From contig NZ_VZDO01000007.1 of the NCBI RefSeq assembly GCF_008802405.1, positions 62,001-126,000 of the forward strand: DNA of 64,000 nt, in the 5' to 3' direction. Of the stretch, positions 48,922-57,539 are shown piece after piece (position 1 is the first letter of the stretch; each line of letters starts with the position of its first letter). This stretch comes from Plantimonas leprariae (GTDB lineage Bacteria > Pseudomonadota > Alphaproteobacteria > Rhizobiales > Rhizobiaceae). Made by a program: the position numbers and the translations under genes. Below the pieces are notes generated by a model, which was not told where the DNA came from, did not search any database, and saw only the letters and a program-made list of their open reading frames with translations.

Positions 48922-50499
48922 ATGAATGGCATGATGTTCGTCCGGTTCGCGATCGCCGTCGCCGTCGCGGGCCTGTCGCCATCGCTCGCGCCCGCCGCCG
49001 CCCCGGCGAAGCCCGCCGACGACGTCCTCGTGGTCGGCGCGGTCGCGGAACCGCAGACCCTCGACCCGCAGGCCGCCGTTTCCCCGAACGACATGCGCAT
49101 CGTCGCCAACGTCTTCGACGGGCTGGTGCGGTTCAAGCGCGGCTCGCTCGACGTCGCGCCGGCGCTCGCCGCCTCGTGGACGGTTTCGCCCGACGGCCTC
49201 GTCTGGCGCTTCATTCTCAGGGACGGCATCCGGTTCCAGGACGGCACGCCCTGCGACGCTGCGGCGGTGGAGTATACGTTCGAGCGGATGCTCGATCCGA
49301 AGCACCCAGAGCACGCGACCGGCAGCTTTCCGCTCGCCTTCACCTTCGGCGCGATCGAGAGCGTCCATGCGATCGATGCGACGACCGTCGAATTCCGCCT
49401 GCGCCAGCCCTACGCGCCGCTGCTCTCGGCGCTCGCGACGCCGACCGGTTCCATCGTCTCGCCGACGGCGGTGAAGAAGTACGGCGCGGAGTTCGGCCGC
49501 CATCCGGTCGGCACAGGTGCGTTCGCCTTCGAGAGTTGGACGCCGAACACCGAGGTGGCGCTTGCCGCGAACGGCGCCTTCGTCGGCGAGCCGCCGACCC
49601 TGAAGCGCCTCGTGTTCCGGCCGATCGCCGATCCCCGCGCCCGTCGCACCGCACTCCAGTCCGGCCAGATCGACGTGATGATGGACGCGCCCTTCCGCGA
49701 CCTCCCCGAGATCGGGACGCAGGCGGGCTTCACCGTCGCCACCACGACCGCGCCGCATCTCTGGTTCCTGATCCTCAACACGCGCGAGGGACCGCTTTCC
49801 GACAAGCGGGTGCGGCAGGCCGTGAACTACGCGATCGACAAGCGGCGGATCGTCGAGGACGTGCTCGGCGGCGGGGCGGAGGTCGCCGGGGATCCGGTGC
49901 CGTCCGCCTTCGACTGGGCGGACGACAAGTCGCTCCGGCCCTATCCCTACGATCCGGCGAAGGCGCGCGAGCTGATCCGCCAGGCCGGCGCGGAAGGCGC
50001 GCGCTTGTCCTTCCTCGTCGCGCAGAACGGCGTCGGCATGCTCGATCCCGGCGCGATGGCGGACGCGATCGAGCGCGACCTCGAAGCGGTCGGGCTGGAC
50101 GTCAAGGTCCAGACCTACGACTGGACGACCTTCCTCGCCAACGTCAATCCGGGCCTGTCGGACCGGGCGGACATGGCAGAGATGGCCTGGACCACGCAGG
50201 ACCCCGACACCCTGCCGTTCCTGGCGCTGCGCAGCGGGGCGATGCCGAACGAAGGCGGCTTCAACGCGGGCTACTACTCGAACCCGGAAGTCGACCGGCT
50301 CGTCGAAGCGGCGCGGCGTATCGGCGACCGCAAGGCGCGCGCCGCGCTCTATCGCGACCTGCAGCGCATCGTGCAGGACGACGCGCCCTTCGCCTTCGTC
50401 GCCAGCGAGCGCGAGAACGCGGTGGCCGGGCCGAGCGTCCAGGGCCTTCGGATCGAGCCGAGTTCGATCGTGCTGTTTTCCAAGGTCCGGAAGGAATAG
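48922..50499 (+). CDS. ABC transporter substrate-binding protein (family 5)
   Basis: A 525-residue periplasmic binding protein of the oligopeptide/nickel/opine type (SBP_bac_5). It has a signal peptide ending around PAAAPA, then VGAVAEPQTLDPQAAVS, LAASWTVSPDGLVWRFILRDGIRFQDG, PVGTGAFAFESW and RVRQAVNYAIDKRRIVEDVL. Usually such genes start an operon with two permeases and two ATPases; none follow here, so it either borrows a remote transporter or is a relic. The next gene encodes a secreted cyclase-family protein 113 bp on. Confidence 0.92.
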   Translation: MNGMMFVRFAIAVAVAGLSPSLAPAAAPAKPADDVLVVGAVAEPQTLDPQAAVSPNDMRIVANVFDGLVRFKRGSLDVAPALAASWTVSPDGLVWRFILRDGIRFQDGTPCDAAAVEYTFERMLDPKHPEHATGSFPLAFTFGAIESVHAIDATTVEFRLRQPYAPLLSALATPTGSIVSPTAVKKYGAEFGRHPVGTGAFAFESWTPNTEVALAANGAFVGEPPTLKRLVFRPIADPRARRTALQSGQIDVMMDAPFRDLPEIGTQAGFTVATTTAPHLWFLILNTREGPLSDKRVRQAVNYAIDKRRIVEDVLGGGAEVAGDPVPSAFDWADDKSLRPYPYDPAKARELIRQAGAEGARLSFLVAQNGVGMLDPGAMADAIERDLEAVGLDVKVQTYDWTTFLANVNPGLSDRADMAEMAWTTQDPDTLPFLALRSGAMPNEGGFNAGYYSNPEVDRLVEAARRIGDRKARAALYRDLQRIVQDDAPFAFVASERENAVAGPSVQGLRIEPSSIVLFSKVRKE

Positions 50500-50612
50500 A
50501 CGTCTCCGGCGCGCTCCGTCGAAGCCCGGAAAACCCTCGACAAACAGTCGTCGAATCGCGTCCCATCCGAATTGCCGGGCTCGATCCGGCGGATCGATCG
50601 GGGGGATGCGAA

Positions 50613-51545
50613 ATGACCGCATGGAAAAAGCTGCCGGCCGTCTCGATGGTCGTGCTTCTGGCGGCGGGCGCGGCGGCGAAGGCCGACGACGCGAAAGGGC
50701 TCTGGAGTCTTTACGACAACGGCTTGAAATCGGCGAAATACGTCGACCTGACACATACGATCACGCCGAAGATTCCGGTCTGGGCGGGCTTCGGGCCGCC
50801 GAGCTTCGGTCCGGCGAAGGCGGGCGCGGATGTCGAGGGCTTCGCGACGAAGGGCGAGACCTTCACTTGGGCCAAGAACGGCTTCGAGGCGACGGAGTAC
50901 CGCCTGACCACCGACCAGCTCGGCACGCAGCTCGACCCGCCGGCGCACTGGGCGCCGGAATATCCGGCGATCGACGAGTTGCCGCCGACCTACGCCGTGC
51001 GCCCGCTCGCGGTGATCCCGATTGTCGAGCAGTTGCGGACCGATGACAACTACGCGCTGCAGGCCAAGGACATCGAAGCGTGGGAGAAGGCGAACGGCCG
51101 CATTCCGGAGGGTTCGGTCGTGATGGTGCGCTCCGACTGGTCGAAGCGCTGGCCGGACCCCGAACTCGCCAAGCTCGCGCGCTTCCCGGGCGTCTCGCTG
51201 GCGGCGCTCAAGTTCCTGCACGAGGAACGGCACATCCTGTTCCACGGCCACGAGCCGCTCGACACCGATTCGACGCCGACGCTGGAAGGCGAGCACTGGC
51301 TGATGCACAACGGCTACGCGCAGGCCGAAGGCGTCGCGAACCTCGACCAGGTGCCGGAAACCGGCTGCCTCGTCACCATCGGCTATCCGAAGTTCGGCGG
51401 GGGCCTCGGCGGCTACGCCCGCTACGTCGCGATCTGCCCGCCGGACGCCCCGAACGGCGTCACGATCGGCCGGACGGACGCACCGCTGCCGAAGTCGGAT
51501 AAGGTGCTGCACTACGACAAAGCCGCCGGCATGCGGGTGCGCTAG
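50613..51545 (+). CDS. Secreted cyclase-family (kynurenine formamidase-like) protein
   Basis: A 310-residue protein with a signal peptide (about 1-24) and the cyclase fold (PF04199). It shows VDLTHTITPKIPVW, the metal-loop region and SDWSKRWPDP. The usual HxGTHxDxPxHF motif reads Q102-L-G-T-Q106-L-D108-P-P-A-H112-W, so both leading His ligands are Gln while Asp and the last His remain. It may bind metal differently or be a distinct subfamily. The family hydrolyses amides, lactones or cyclic imides; this protein would act in the periplasm. Substrate unknown. Confidence 0.82.
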   Translation: MTAWKKLPAVSMVVLLAAGAAAKADDAKGLWSLYDNGLKSAKYVDLTHTITPKIPVWAGFGPPSFGPAKAGADVEGFATKGETFTWAKNGFEATEYRLTTDQLGTQLDPPAHWAPEYPAIDELPPTYAVRPLAVIPIVEQLRTDDNYALQAKDIEAWEKANGRIPEGSVVMVRSDWSKRWPDPELAKLARFPGVSLAALKFLHEERHILFHGHEPLDTDSTPTLEGEHWLMHNGYAQAEGVANLDQVPETGCLVTIGYPKFGGGLGGYARYVAICPPDAPNGVTIGRTDAPLPKSDKVLHYDKAAGMRVR

Positions 51546-51559
51546 AAGCAGGCATCGGA

Positions 51560-51582
51560 GGAAGAGGGTCCTTCCCTCTTCC
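51560..51582. terminator. Hairpin between convergent cyclase and soxG genes
   Basis: A perfect 9-bp stem, GGAAGAGGG with CCCTCTTCC, has a 5-nt loop and lies in the 60-bp gap between converging genes. No T-run follows on either side, so termination efficiency is uncertain. Confidence 0.45.
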
Positions 51583-51605
51583 GGGTCGGGAGAAGGAAGG
51601 GCGCG

Positions 51606-52190
51606 TCAAACCGCCGGCGAGCGCGATGCGTCGACGAAATATTCCCAGAGGTAGTCTGCGAAGGAGCGGCCGCAGAAGACCTCGAAATGGGTCTCGCCCC
51701 GGCGCCACACCGTGATCTCGGCGCGGCTGAACACGGTGCGCGTCACCGCGCCGACCGGAAAGGTCGCGAGCCGAAGGTCGCGCGGGCAGCCCGCGGCGAG
51801 GACCGCCTCCGCCGCCGGTCCTTCCAGCGAGATCGCGACGAATCGGTCCGACACGTCGACCGGCGACTGCTCCGCCGTGCCGCTCGCCTCGATCTTCGCG
51901 ATCAGTTCCGCCGCCGCGTCGTCGCCGGTCGCTTCCGACACGAGCATCACGTCGTCCGGCCCGAGCCAAAGCGCCGCGATGCCGTCCGTCGCCGTGCTTG
52001 CCTTCGGGCGGCGCGGCAGGTCGAAGCCGAGCGCCCGGCCGACCGGCTCGAAGGCGGGCTCCGACAGGTGCAGCGCGATCAGCGTCCGCGCCGGAACAGA
52101 GCCGAGCGCGATGCCCGGGCCGGAATGGTAGCGCCCGTCGAGCGGATGGAGCGCGCGGATCGGCGCGAGCGCGGTCGCGGCGTCAGCCAT
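51606..52190 (-). CDS. soxG: Sarcosine oxidase gamma subunit
   Basis: A 194-residue protein of the SoxG/GcvT-like family, with LWLGPDDVMLVSE, VDVSDRFVAISLEGPAAEAVLAAGCP and a C-terminal HFEVFCGRSFADYLWEYF typical of the gamma subunit. It overlaps soxA by 8 bp and closes the sarcosine oxidase operon. The heterotetramer demethylates sarcosine to glycine, passing one-carbon units to tetrahydrofolate and making hydrogen peroxide. The gamma subunit supports assembly. Confidence 0.93.
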   Translation of the reverse strand: MADAATALAPIRALHPLDGRYHSGPGIALGSVPARTLIALHLSEPAFEPVGRALGFDLPRRPKASTATDGIAALWLGPDDVMLVSEATGDDAAAELIAKIEASGTAEQSPVDVSDRFVAISLEGPAAEAVLAAGCPRDLRLATFPVGAVTRTVFSRAEITVWRRGETHFEVFCGRSFADYLWEYFVDASRSPAV

Positions 52191-55170
52191 GCAGCTTCTC
52201 CCCGTCCTTGTCGTAGAAGATCGGATCGGTCACCTCGACGGCGTGGTCGCCGTCCGGCATCGGGACGTGGAGCGTCTCGCCCTTGCGTGCCCGGCCGTTC
52301 CTGACGAGCGCCAGCGCGATGGAGCGGCCGAGCGTTTCCGACCAGTAGGACGACGTCACATGGCCGATCATGGTCATGGGCTTCGCCTGCTTCGGATCGG
52401 CGACGATCTGCGCCCCTTCTTCCAGGACGTGGAGCGGGTTCTTGGTGAACAGCCCGACGAGTTCCTTCCTGTTGGCGGCGAGGAGGTCGGGCCGACCCAT
52501 GCCGCGCTTGCCGACGAAGTCCGCCTTCTTCTTCGACACGGCCCAGGAGAGCGCCGCATCGGCCGGCGTCACTGTGCCGTCGGTCTCCTGGCCGACGATG
52601 ATGTAGCCCTTCTCGGCGCGCAGCACGTGCATCGCCTCGGTGCCGTAGGGCGCGATCCCGTGCGGGCGGCCGATCTCGCGGATCGCGTCCCAGACGGCGC
52701 GGCCGTAGCGGGCCGGTACGTTGATCTCGAAGCCCGCGTCGCCGGTGAACGAGACGCGGAAGAAGCGGCTCGGCACGCCCAGGAAACGCCCTTCCGCCAC
52801 CGACATGTGCGGGAAGGCGGCGTTCGAGACGTCGGCGCCCTCGAAATGCGGCGTCACGATCTCGCGCGCCTTCGGACCCTGCACCGCGATCGTCGCGTAC
52901 TGCTCGGTGATCGAGGTCAGCCACACCCTCAGGTGCGGGAACTCGGTCTGGCGGTAGTCCTCCATGTGGTTGAGGACGCGCGCCGCCCCGCCGGTCGTCG
53001 TGGTGACGTGGTAGCGATGCTCGCCGATCCGAGCGACGATGCCGTCGTCGATGATGTAGCCCGCTTCCGACAGCATGATCCCGTAGCGGCAGCGGCCGAC
53101 CGCCAGCGAGGCCATCGGCGTCGCGTAGATGAGGTCGAGGAAGGCGGCCGCGTCCGGTCCCACGACCTCGATCTTGCCGAGCGTCGAGGCGTCGAACATG
53201 CCGGCGGCGTCGCGCACCGCGCGGCATTCGCGCTTCACCGCGTCGTGCATCGAGGCGCCGCGCGGGAAGTACCAGGCGCGCTTCCACTGCCCGACATCCT
53301 CGAACACCGCGCCTTCGGCGACCGCGCTCTCGTGGATCGGCGTCCGGCGCACCGGGTCGAACAGGTCGCCGCGATTGTGCCCGGCGATCGTGCCGAAGGT
53401 GACTGGAGTGAACGGCGCGCGGAAGGTCGTGAGCCCCACCTGCGGCATGGTCACGTTCAGCGCCTCGGCCGCGACGCCGATGCCGTGGATGTTCGAGGTC
53501 TTGCCCTGGTCGGTCGCCATGCCGTTCGTGGTGAAGCGCTTGATGTGCTCCACCGAACGGAAGCCCTCGCGGGTCGCGAGGCGGATGTCGTTCGCCGTGA
53601 CGTCGTTCTGGAAGTCGACGAAGGCCTTTCGGAAGCGCCCCGGCGCGGCGGTCGGCGTCGCGCCGGCCGAGCCGCCGGCGGTGCCGGCCATGCCTTCCAC
53701 CGCGACATCGGCCGCCGTTTCCAGCGCCTGTCCGCCGGTCGCCGTGAAGCCGGCGAGGCGCGCCGCGCGCAGCGTCGAGGCGAGGTCGAAATCGCCGGCG
53801 CAGGCGCCGACGGAAACGCAGTCCTGCGAATACTCGCCGGGAATGTAGGCGTGCGAGGCCGCGTCGAACTTCAACTTGCCGCGCGATTGCGAGAACAGGT
53901 GAACGGAAGGCGTGAAGCCGCCCGACATCAGGAGCGCGTCGCAATCGAAGCCGCGCTGGTCGTGGCCGCTTCGCGTTTCCTCGACCTTGATGCCGCGCAC
54001 GCGCCTGCGGCCGCGGACGGACGCGATGGAGTAGCCGGTCAGCACCTCGATGCCGAGGTTCCTCGCCTCGCGCAGAAGGCTTGCGTCCGGTTCCTCTCGG
54101 AGGTCGACCAGCACCGGCACGTCGATGCCGGCGCGCCGGAGGTCGCCCGCTGCCGCATAGGCCGCGTCGTGCGCGGTGAACACCGCGACGCGGCGGCCCG
54201 GCGCGACGCCGTAATGGTTGAGGTAGGTCCGGGCGGCGGAGGCCAGCATCACGCCCGGCCGGTCGTTGTCCGGGAACACCAGCGGGCGCTCGATCGAGCC
54301 GGTGGCGAGCACGACGCGCTTCGCCCGGATCTGCCACAGCCGCTCGCGCGGCGTCGCCGGATCGGGGTTCGCCAGATGGTCGGTCGCCTCTTCCGACACG
54401 GCCACCATGTTCTGCAGGTAGTAGCCGAAGGCCGTCGCGCGGCGGAGCAGCCGGACGTTCGGCATCGCTTCCAGCCGGCGGACGGCATCGGCGACGAAGT
54501 TCACCGCGAGGACGCCGTCGATCGTGGCGTTGCGCTCGGCCCTGAGCCAGCCGCCGAACTCAGCGTTCTCATCGCAGAGAATGACGGAGGCGCCCGCCTC
54601 GCCTGCCGCGAGCGCCGCCGTCAGGCCGGCGGCACCGCCGCCGACGACGAGCACGTCCGCATGCTCGAAGCGGTTGGCGTAGCTGTCGGGATCGGGATCG
54701 GCCGGGGCGCGGCCGAGGCCGGCGGCGGCGCGGATCTTCGGCTCGTAGACGCGGTGCCAGAAGCCGCGCGGCCACATGAAGGTCTTGTAGTAGAAACCGG
54801 CCGGCAGGAAGCGCGAGAAATACTGGTTCACGCCGCCGACGTCGAAGTCGAGCGAGGGCCAGCGGTTCTGGCTGACCGAGCGGAGCCCCTCGTAGAGCGG
54901 CTGCACCGTCGCGCGGGCGTTCGGCTGGCGCCGGGCGCGGTCGCGCCGGATCTCGACCAGCGCGTTCGGCTCCTCCGAGCCGATGCCGATTATGCCGCGC
55001 GGCCGGTGGTACTTGAACGAGCGGCCGGTGAGATGGACGCCGTTGGCGAGCAGCGCCGAGGCGAGCGTGTCGCCCTCCCGCCCCTCGTAGCGGTTGCCGT
55101 CGAACGAGAAGGCGATGCGGCGGGCGGAATCGAGCCGGCCGGCACCCGGGATGCGAAAGCGCTCGGTCAT
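52183..55170 (-). CDS. soxA: Sarcosine oxidase alpha subunit
   Basis: A 995-residue subunit, full length. The N-terminal small domain (SFDGNRYEGREGDTLASALL, GRSFKYHRPRGI) precedes a pyridine-nucleotide-disulfide-type Rossmann region starting DVLVVGGGAAGLTAALAAG (about residue 170), with ATGSIERPLVFP further on. The C-terminal third is a GcvT-like folate-binding domain with WYFPRGA and GFEINVPARYG. It binds NAD and tetrahydrofolate, while beta holds FAD and FMN. Its start overlaps the soxD stop by 1 bp (TAATG). Confidence 0.96.
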   Translation of the reverse strand: MTERFRIPGAGRLDSARRIAFSFDGNRYEGREGDTLASALLANGVHLTGRSFKYHRPRGIIGIGSEEPNALVEIRRDRARRQPNARATVQPLYEGLRSVSQNRWPSLDFDVGGVNQYFSRFLPAGFYYKTFMWPRGFWHRVYEPKIRAAAGLGRAPADPDPDSYANRFEHADVLVVGGGAAGLTAALAAGEAGASVILCDENAEFGGWLRAERNATIDGVLAVNFVADAVRRLEAMPNVRLLRRATAFGYYLQNMVAVSEEATDHLANPDPATPRERLWQIRAKRVVLATGSIERPLVFPDNDRPGVMLASAARTYLNHYGVAPGRRVAVFTAHDAAYAAAGDLRRAGIDVPVLVDLREEPDASLLREARNLGIEVLTGYSIASVRGRRRVRGIKVEETRSGHDQRGFDCDALLMSGGFTPSVHLFSQSRGKLKFDAASHAYIPGEYSQDCVSVGACAGDFDLASTLRAARLAGFTATGGQALETAADVAVEGMAGTAGGSAGATPTAAPGRFRKAFVDFQNDVTANDIRLATREGFRSVEHIKRFTTNGMATDQGKTSNIHGIGVAAEALNVTMPQVGLTTFRAPFTPVTFGTIAGHNRGDLFDPVRRTPIHESAVAEGAVFEDVGQWKRAWYFPRGASMHDAVKRECRAVRDAAGMFDASTLGKIEVVGPDAAAFLDLIYATPMASLAVGRCRYGIMLSEAGYIIDDGIVARIGEHRYHVTTTTGGAARVLNHMEDYRQTEFPHLRVWLTSITEQYATIAVQGPKAREIVTPHFEGADVSNAAFPHMSVAEGRFLGVPSRFFRVSFTGDAGFEINVPARYGRAVWDAIREIGRPHGIAPYGTEAMHVLRAEKGYIIVGQETDGTVTPADAALSWAVSKKKADFVGKRGMGRPDLLAANRKELVGLFTKNPLHVLEEGAQIVADPKQAKPMTMIGHVTSSYWSETLGRSIALALVRNGRARKGETLHVPMPDGDHAVEVTDPIFYDKDGEKLHG

Positions 55171-55544
55171 TACTGCTGCGCCTCCGTCCGGGCCGCGGGC
55201 GTATGGGCCGGATCGCCCTGAACGCGTGGATTGACGTTGGCATCGAAGTCGGCATCGCCGAGGTCGGCAAGCTCGGGCTTCGGCTCCCCGGTCTTGTAGG
55301 TGACGACGAACTTGTCGGTGACGGAATGGCGCGCGGCGTTGAAGAACTTGCCGCAGCCGGAACCGTGCCGCCAGCGCTCGAACACGAGCCCGCGCTCGTT
55401 CGAGCGGTAGTAGAGGCGGTGCGCCGTCTCCTCGTCGGAAAGGCCGGCATCGCCGGCCGGGCGCGGCACGTGCGCCTCGCCGGCATGGCGGAACTCCAGT
55501 TCCGGCCGCTCTTCCTCGCAATAGGGGCAGTGGATCAGCAGCAT
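55170..55544 (-). CDS. soxD: Sarcosine oxidase delta subunit
   Basis: A 124-residue zinc-binding subunit. It opens with LLIHCPYCEEERPELEF (Cys ligands), and has YYRSNERGLVFERWRH and GCGKFFNAARHSVTDKF, as in other SoxD proteins. The last 35 residues, rich in Asp, Pro and Ala, extend beyond the usual length of about 90-100. It starts directly after the cupin stop and overlaps soxA. Confidence 0.94.
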   Translation of the reverse strand: MLLIHCPYCEEERPELEFRHAGEAHVPRPAGDAGLSDEETAHRLYYRSNERGLVFERWRHGSGCGKFFNAARHSVTDKFVVTYKTGEPKPELADLGDADFDANVNPRVQGDPAHTPAARTEAQQ

Positions 55545-55898
55545 CTAGATGCGAACCTTGGTTGCCGCGGTGGCCGGATCGCCGGAATTCGGCAGGCCCT
55601 TCGGCTCGATCAGCAGAACCTTCGCCTCACCATGCGCGATCGGGCGATGCATCACGCCCTTCGGCACGACGTAGAGCTCGCCCGGCCGCAGCTCGACGTC
55701 GCCCTCCTCCGTCTCGATCGTCACATGGCCGTCGAGGACGAGAAAGAAATCGTCGGTGTCCGGATGCTTGTGCATCGGAAACTCGCCTTCGAACTTCACG
55801 ACCATGATGTCGTTGTCGTTGTAGGTGGTGACGATCTTCGGCGACCAGGGCTCGTGGAACAGCGACAGCTTCGCTTCGAGATTGACGGCTTCGGGCAT
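55545..55898 (-). CDS. Cupin-domain protein within the sox operon
   Basis: A 117-residue single-domain cupin. The first motif MHKHPDTDDFFLVLDGHVTIE gives two His and a later Glu/Asp; the second, PGELYVVPKGVMHRPIA, gives the last His. Metal binding is therefore likely. It sits between soxB and soxD, an insertion relative to the usual soxBDAG order, with an 11-bp gap to soxB and none to soxD. It may act on a methylated amine or an aldehyde by-product, or be a ligand sensor; no specific function can be assigned. Confidence 0.88.
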   Translation of the reverse strand: MPEAVNLEAKLSLFHEPWSPKIVTTYNDNDIMVVKFEGEFPMHKHPDTDDFFLVLDGHVTIETEEGDVELRPGELYVVPKGVMHRPIAHGEAKVLLIEPKGLPNSGDPATAATKVRI

Positions 55899-55909
55899 CG
55901 GTTTCTCTT

Positions 55910-57163
55910 TCAGTGCGCGACGGCGGCGGCGGCGGCTTCGTCGATGAAGCGGCCGGACACGAAGCGGTCGAGGCTGAAGGCGGCGTTGATCCGGTGCGGC
56001 TCGTCGCGCGCGATCGTGTGGGCGAAGACGTTGCCCGAGCCCGGCGTCGCCTTGAAGCCGCCGGTGCCCCAGCCGCAGTTGACGTAGAGGCCCTTCACCG
56101 GCGTCTTCGACAGGATCGGCGAGCGGTCCGGCGTCACATCGACGATGCCGCCCCAGGAGCGCAGCATCCGCATGCGCCGGAACATCGGGAACATCTCGCA
56201 GATCGCGTCGAGCGTGTGGTTGAGGATGTGCAAGCTACCGGCCTGGCTGTAGCTCGGATACTGGTCGGTGCCGGCACCGATCACGAGTTCGCCCTTGTCG
56301 GACTGCGAGATATAGGCGTGCACCGTGTTCGACATGACGATGCACGGGAACACCGGCTTCACCGGCTCCGACACCAGCGCCTGCAGCGGGTAGCTTTCGA
56401 GCGGCATGCGGACGCCCGCCATCTCCATGACGACGGAGGTCGAGCCGGCCGCGACGACCCCGACCTTCTTCGCGCCGATGAAGCCGCGGCTCGTCTCGAC
56501 GCCCTGCACTGCGCCGTCGGCGCCGCGCCGGATGCCGGTGACGGCGCAGTTCTGGATGACGTGGACGCCCCTCGCCGACGCAGCCCGCGCGTAGCCCCAG
56601 GCGACCGCATCGTGCCGTGCCGTGCCGCCGCGCCGCTGCAGGGCGGCGCCGTTGATCGGGTAGCGGACGTTCGCCGCGATGTTCAGCGGCGGGCAGAACG
56701 CCTTGGCCTCGGCCGGCGTCAGCCACTCGTTGTCGATGCCGTTCAGCCGGTTGGCATGGATGTGGCGCTTGAAAACCTGCTGGTCGTGGACGTTGTGCGA
56801 CAGCATCATGCAGCCGCGCGGGGAGAACATGACGTTGTAGTTCAGGTCCTCCGACAGGCCCTCCCACAGCTTCACCGCGTGGTCGTAAATCGCGGCGGAC
56901 TCGTCGTAGAGGTAGTTCGAGCGGATGATCGTCGTGTTGCGGCCGGTATTGCCGCCGCCGAGCCAGCCTTTCTCGATCACGGCGACATCGGTGATGCCGT
57001 GCTCCTTGGCGAGGTAGTAGGCGGTCGCGAGCCCGTGCCCGCCGGCGCCGACGATGACGACGTCGTAGTGCCGGCGCGGCTCGGGCGAAGCCCACTGCTC
57101 GCCCCAGCCGCTGTGGTTGCGGAACGCCTCGCGCGCAACCGCGAAGGCCGAGAAACGTCGCAT
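55910..57163 (-). CDS. soxB: Sarcosine oxidase beta subunit
   Basis: A 417-residue flavoprotein. It has the FAD-binding DVVIVGAGGHGLATAYYLA (from about residue 34) and GGNTGRNTTIIRSNYLYDES. RGGTARHDAVAWGYARAA carries the His that covalently holds FMN in heterotetrameric enzymes, and the C-terminal CGWGTGGFKATPGSG is typical. It oxidises sarcosine. It is the first gene of the operon, and a palindromic operator lies 190 bp upstream of the start. The glyA, folD or purU genes often found in such operons are absent here. Confidence 0.96.
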   Translation of the reverse strand: MRRFSAFAVAREAFRNHSGWGEQWASPEPRRHYDVVIVGAGGHGLATAYYLAKEHGITDVAVIEKGWLGGGNTGRNTTIIRSNYLYDESAAIYDHAVKLWEGLSEDLNYNVMFSPRGCMMLSHNVHDQQVFKRHIHANRLNGIDNEWLTPAEAKAFCPPLNIAANVRYPINGAALQRRGGTARHDAVAWGYARAASARGVHVIQNCAVTGIRRGADGAVQGVETSRGFIGAKKVGVVAAGSTSVVMEMAGVRMPLESYPLQALVSEPVKPVFPCIVMSNTVHAYISQSDKGELVIGAGTDQYPSYSQAGSLHILNHTLDAICEMFPMFRRMRMLRSWGGIVDVTPDRSPILSKTPVKGLYVNCGWGTGGFKATPGSGNVFAHTIARDEPHRINAAFSLDRFVSGRFIDEAAAAAVAH

Positions 57164-57539
57164 TCGGGCATCCCCGTCTAAGGCTGCTGCCGCCGCGAGC
57201 GCTTGGACGACGCGCGGGCGGAGGAACTCTTCTAGAGCTTTGAACCGTCGATCAAGCTCATTTTGCGACGCCGCCGTGACGCGCCCATGAGCCGTAGCCC
57301 ACCGCGACGCCGCACCGCACGCGGCAAAAATGCGACATGGTTTCGATTTCGATTGTCCGACAAGGGTATAGGGCTTGCCGGATCATGATTTCGACGACAT
57401 CGCAACCAATGGACTTCGCGACGGCGGCCGCATGGTTTCGCCTTTCTTAACGGGAAGTCCGGCATCGTGGACGGACTCCTCCGGCGAGGGGTCCAGTCCG
57501 GCCGGATGCGGTCGGTTCGACTAAGAGGGAAAGACGGCA
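57164..57539. other. Divergent control region of soxB and the TPR lipoprotein
   Basis: A 376-bp gap without a supported gene. Besides the palindrome at 57353-57363 it is AT-richer around 57230-57420. It should hold both promoters. I see no riboswitch-like structure. Confidence 0.5.
57353..57363. promoter_or_regulatory. Palindromic operator TTGTCCGACAA upstream of soxB
   Basis: The same 11-bp inverted repeat as at 35440-35450. Read leftward, a possible -10 element TATACC (57365-57370) ends one base before it, so the palindrome covers the presumed soxB transcription start, a repressor position. A GntR-type (FadR/FCD) regulator is the most likely ligand; no such gene is in the window. Confidence 0.5.
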
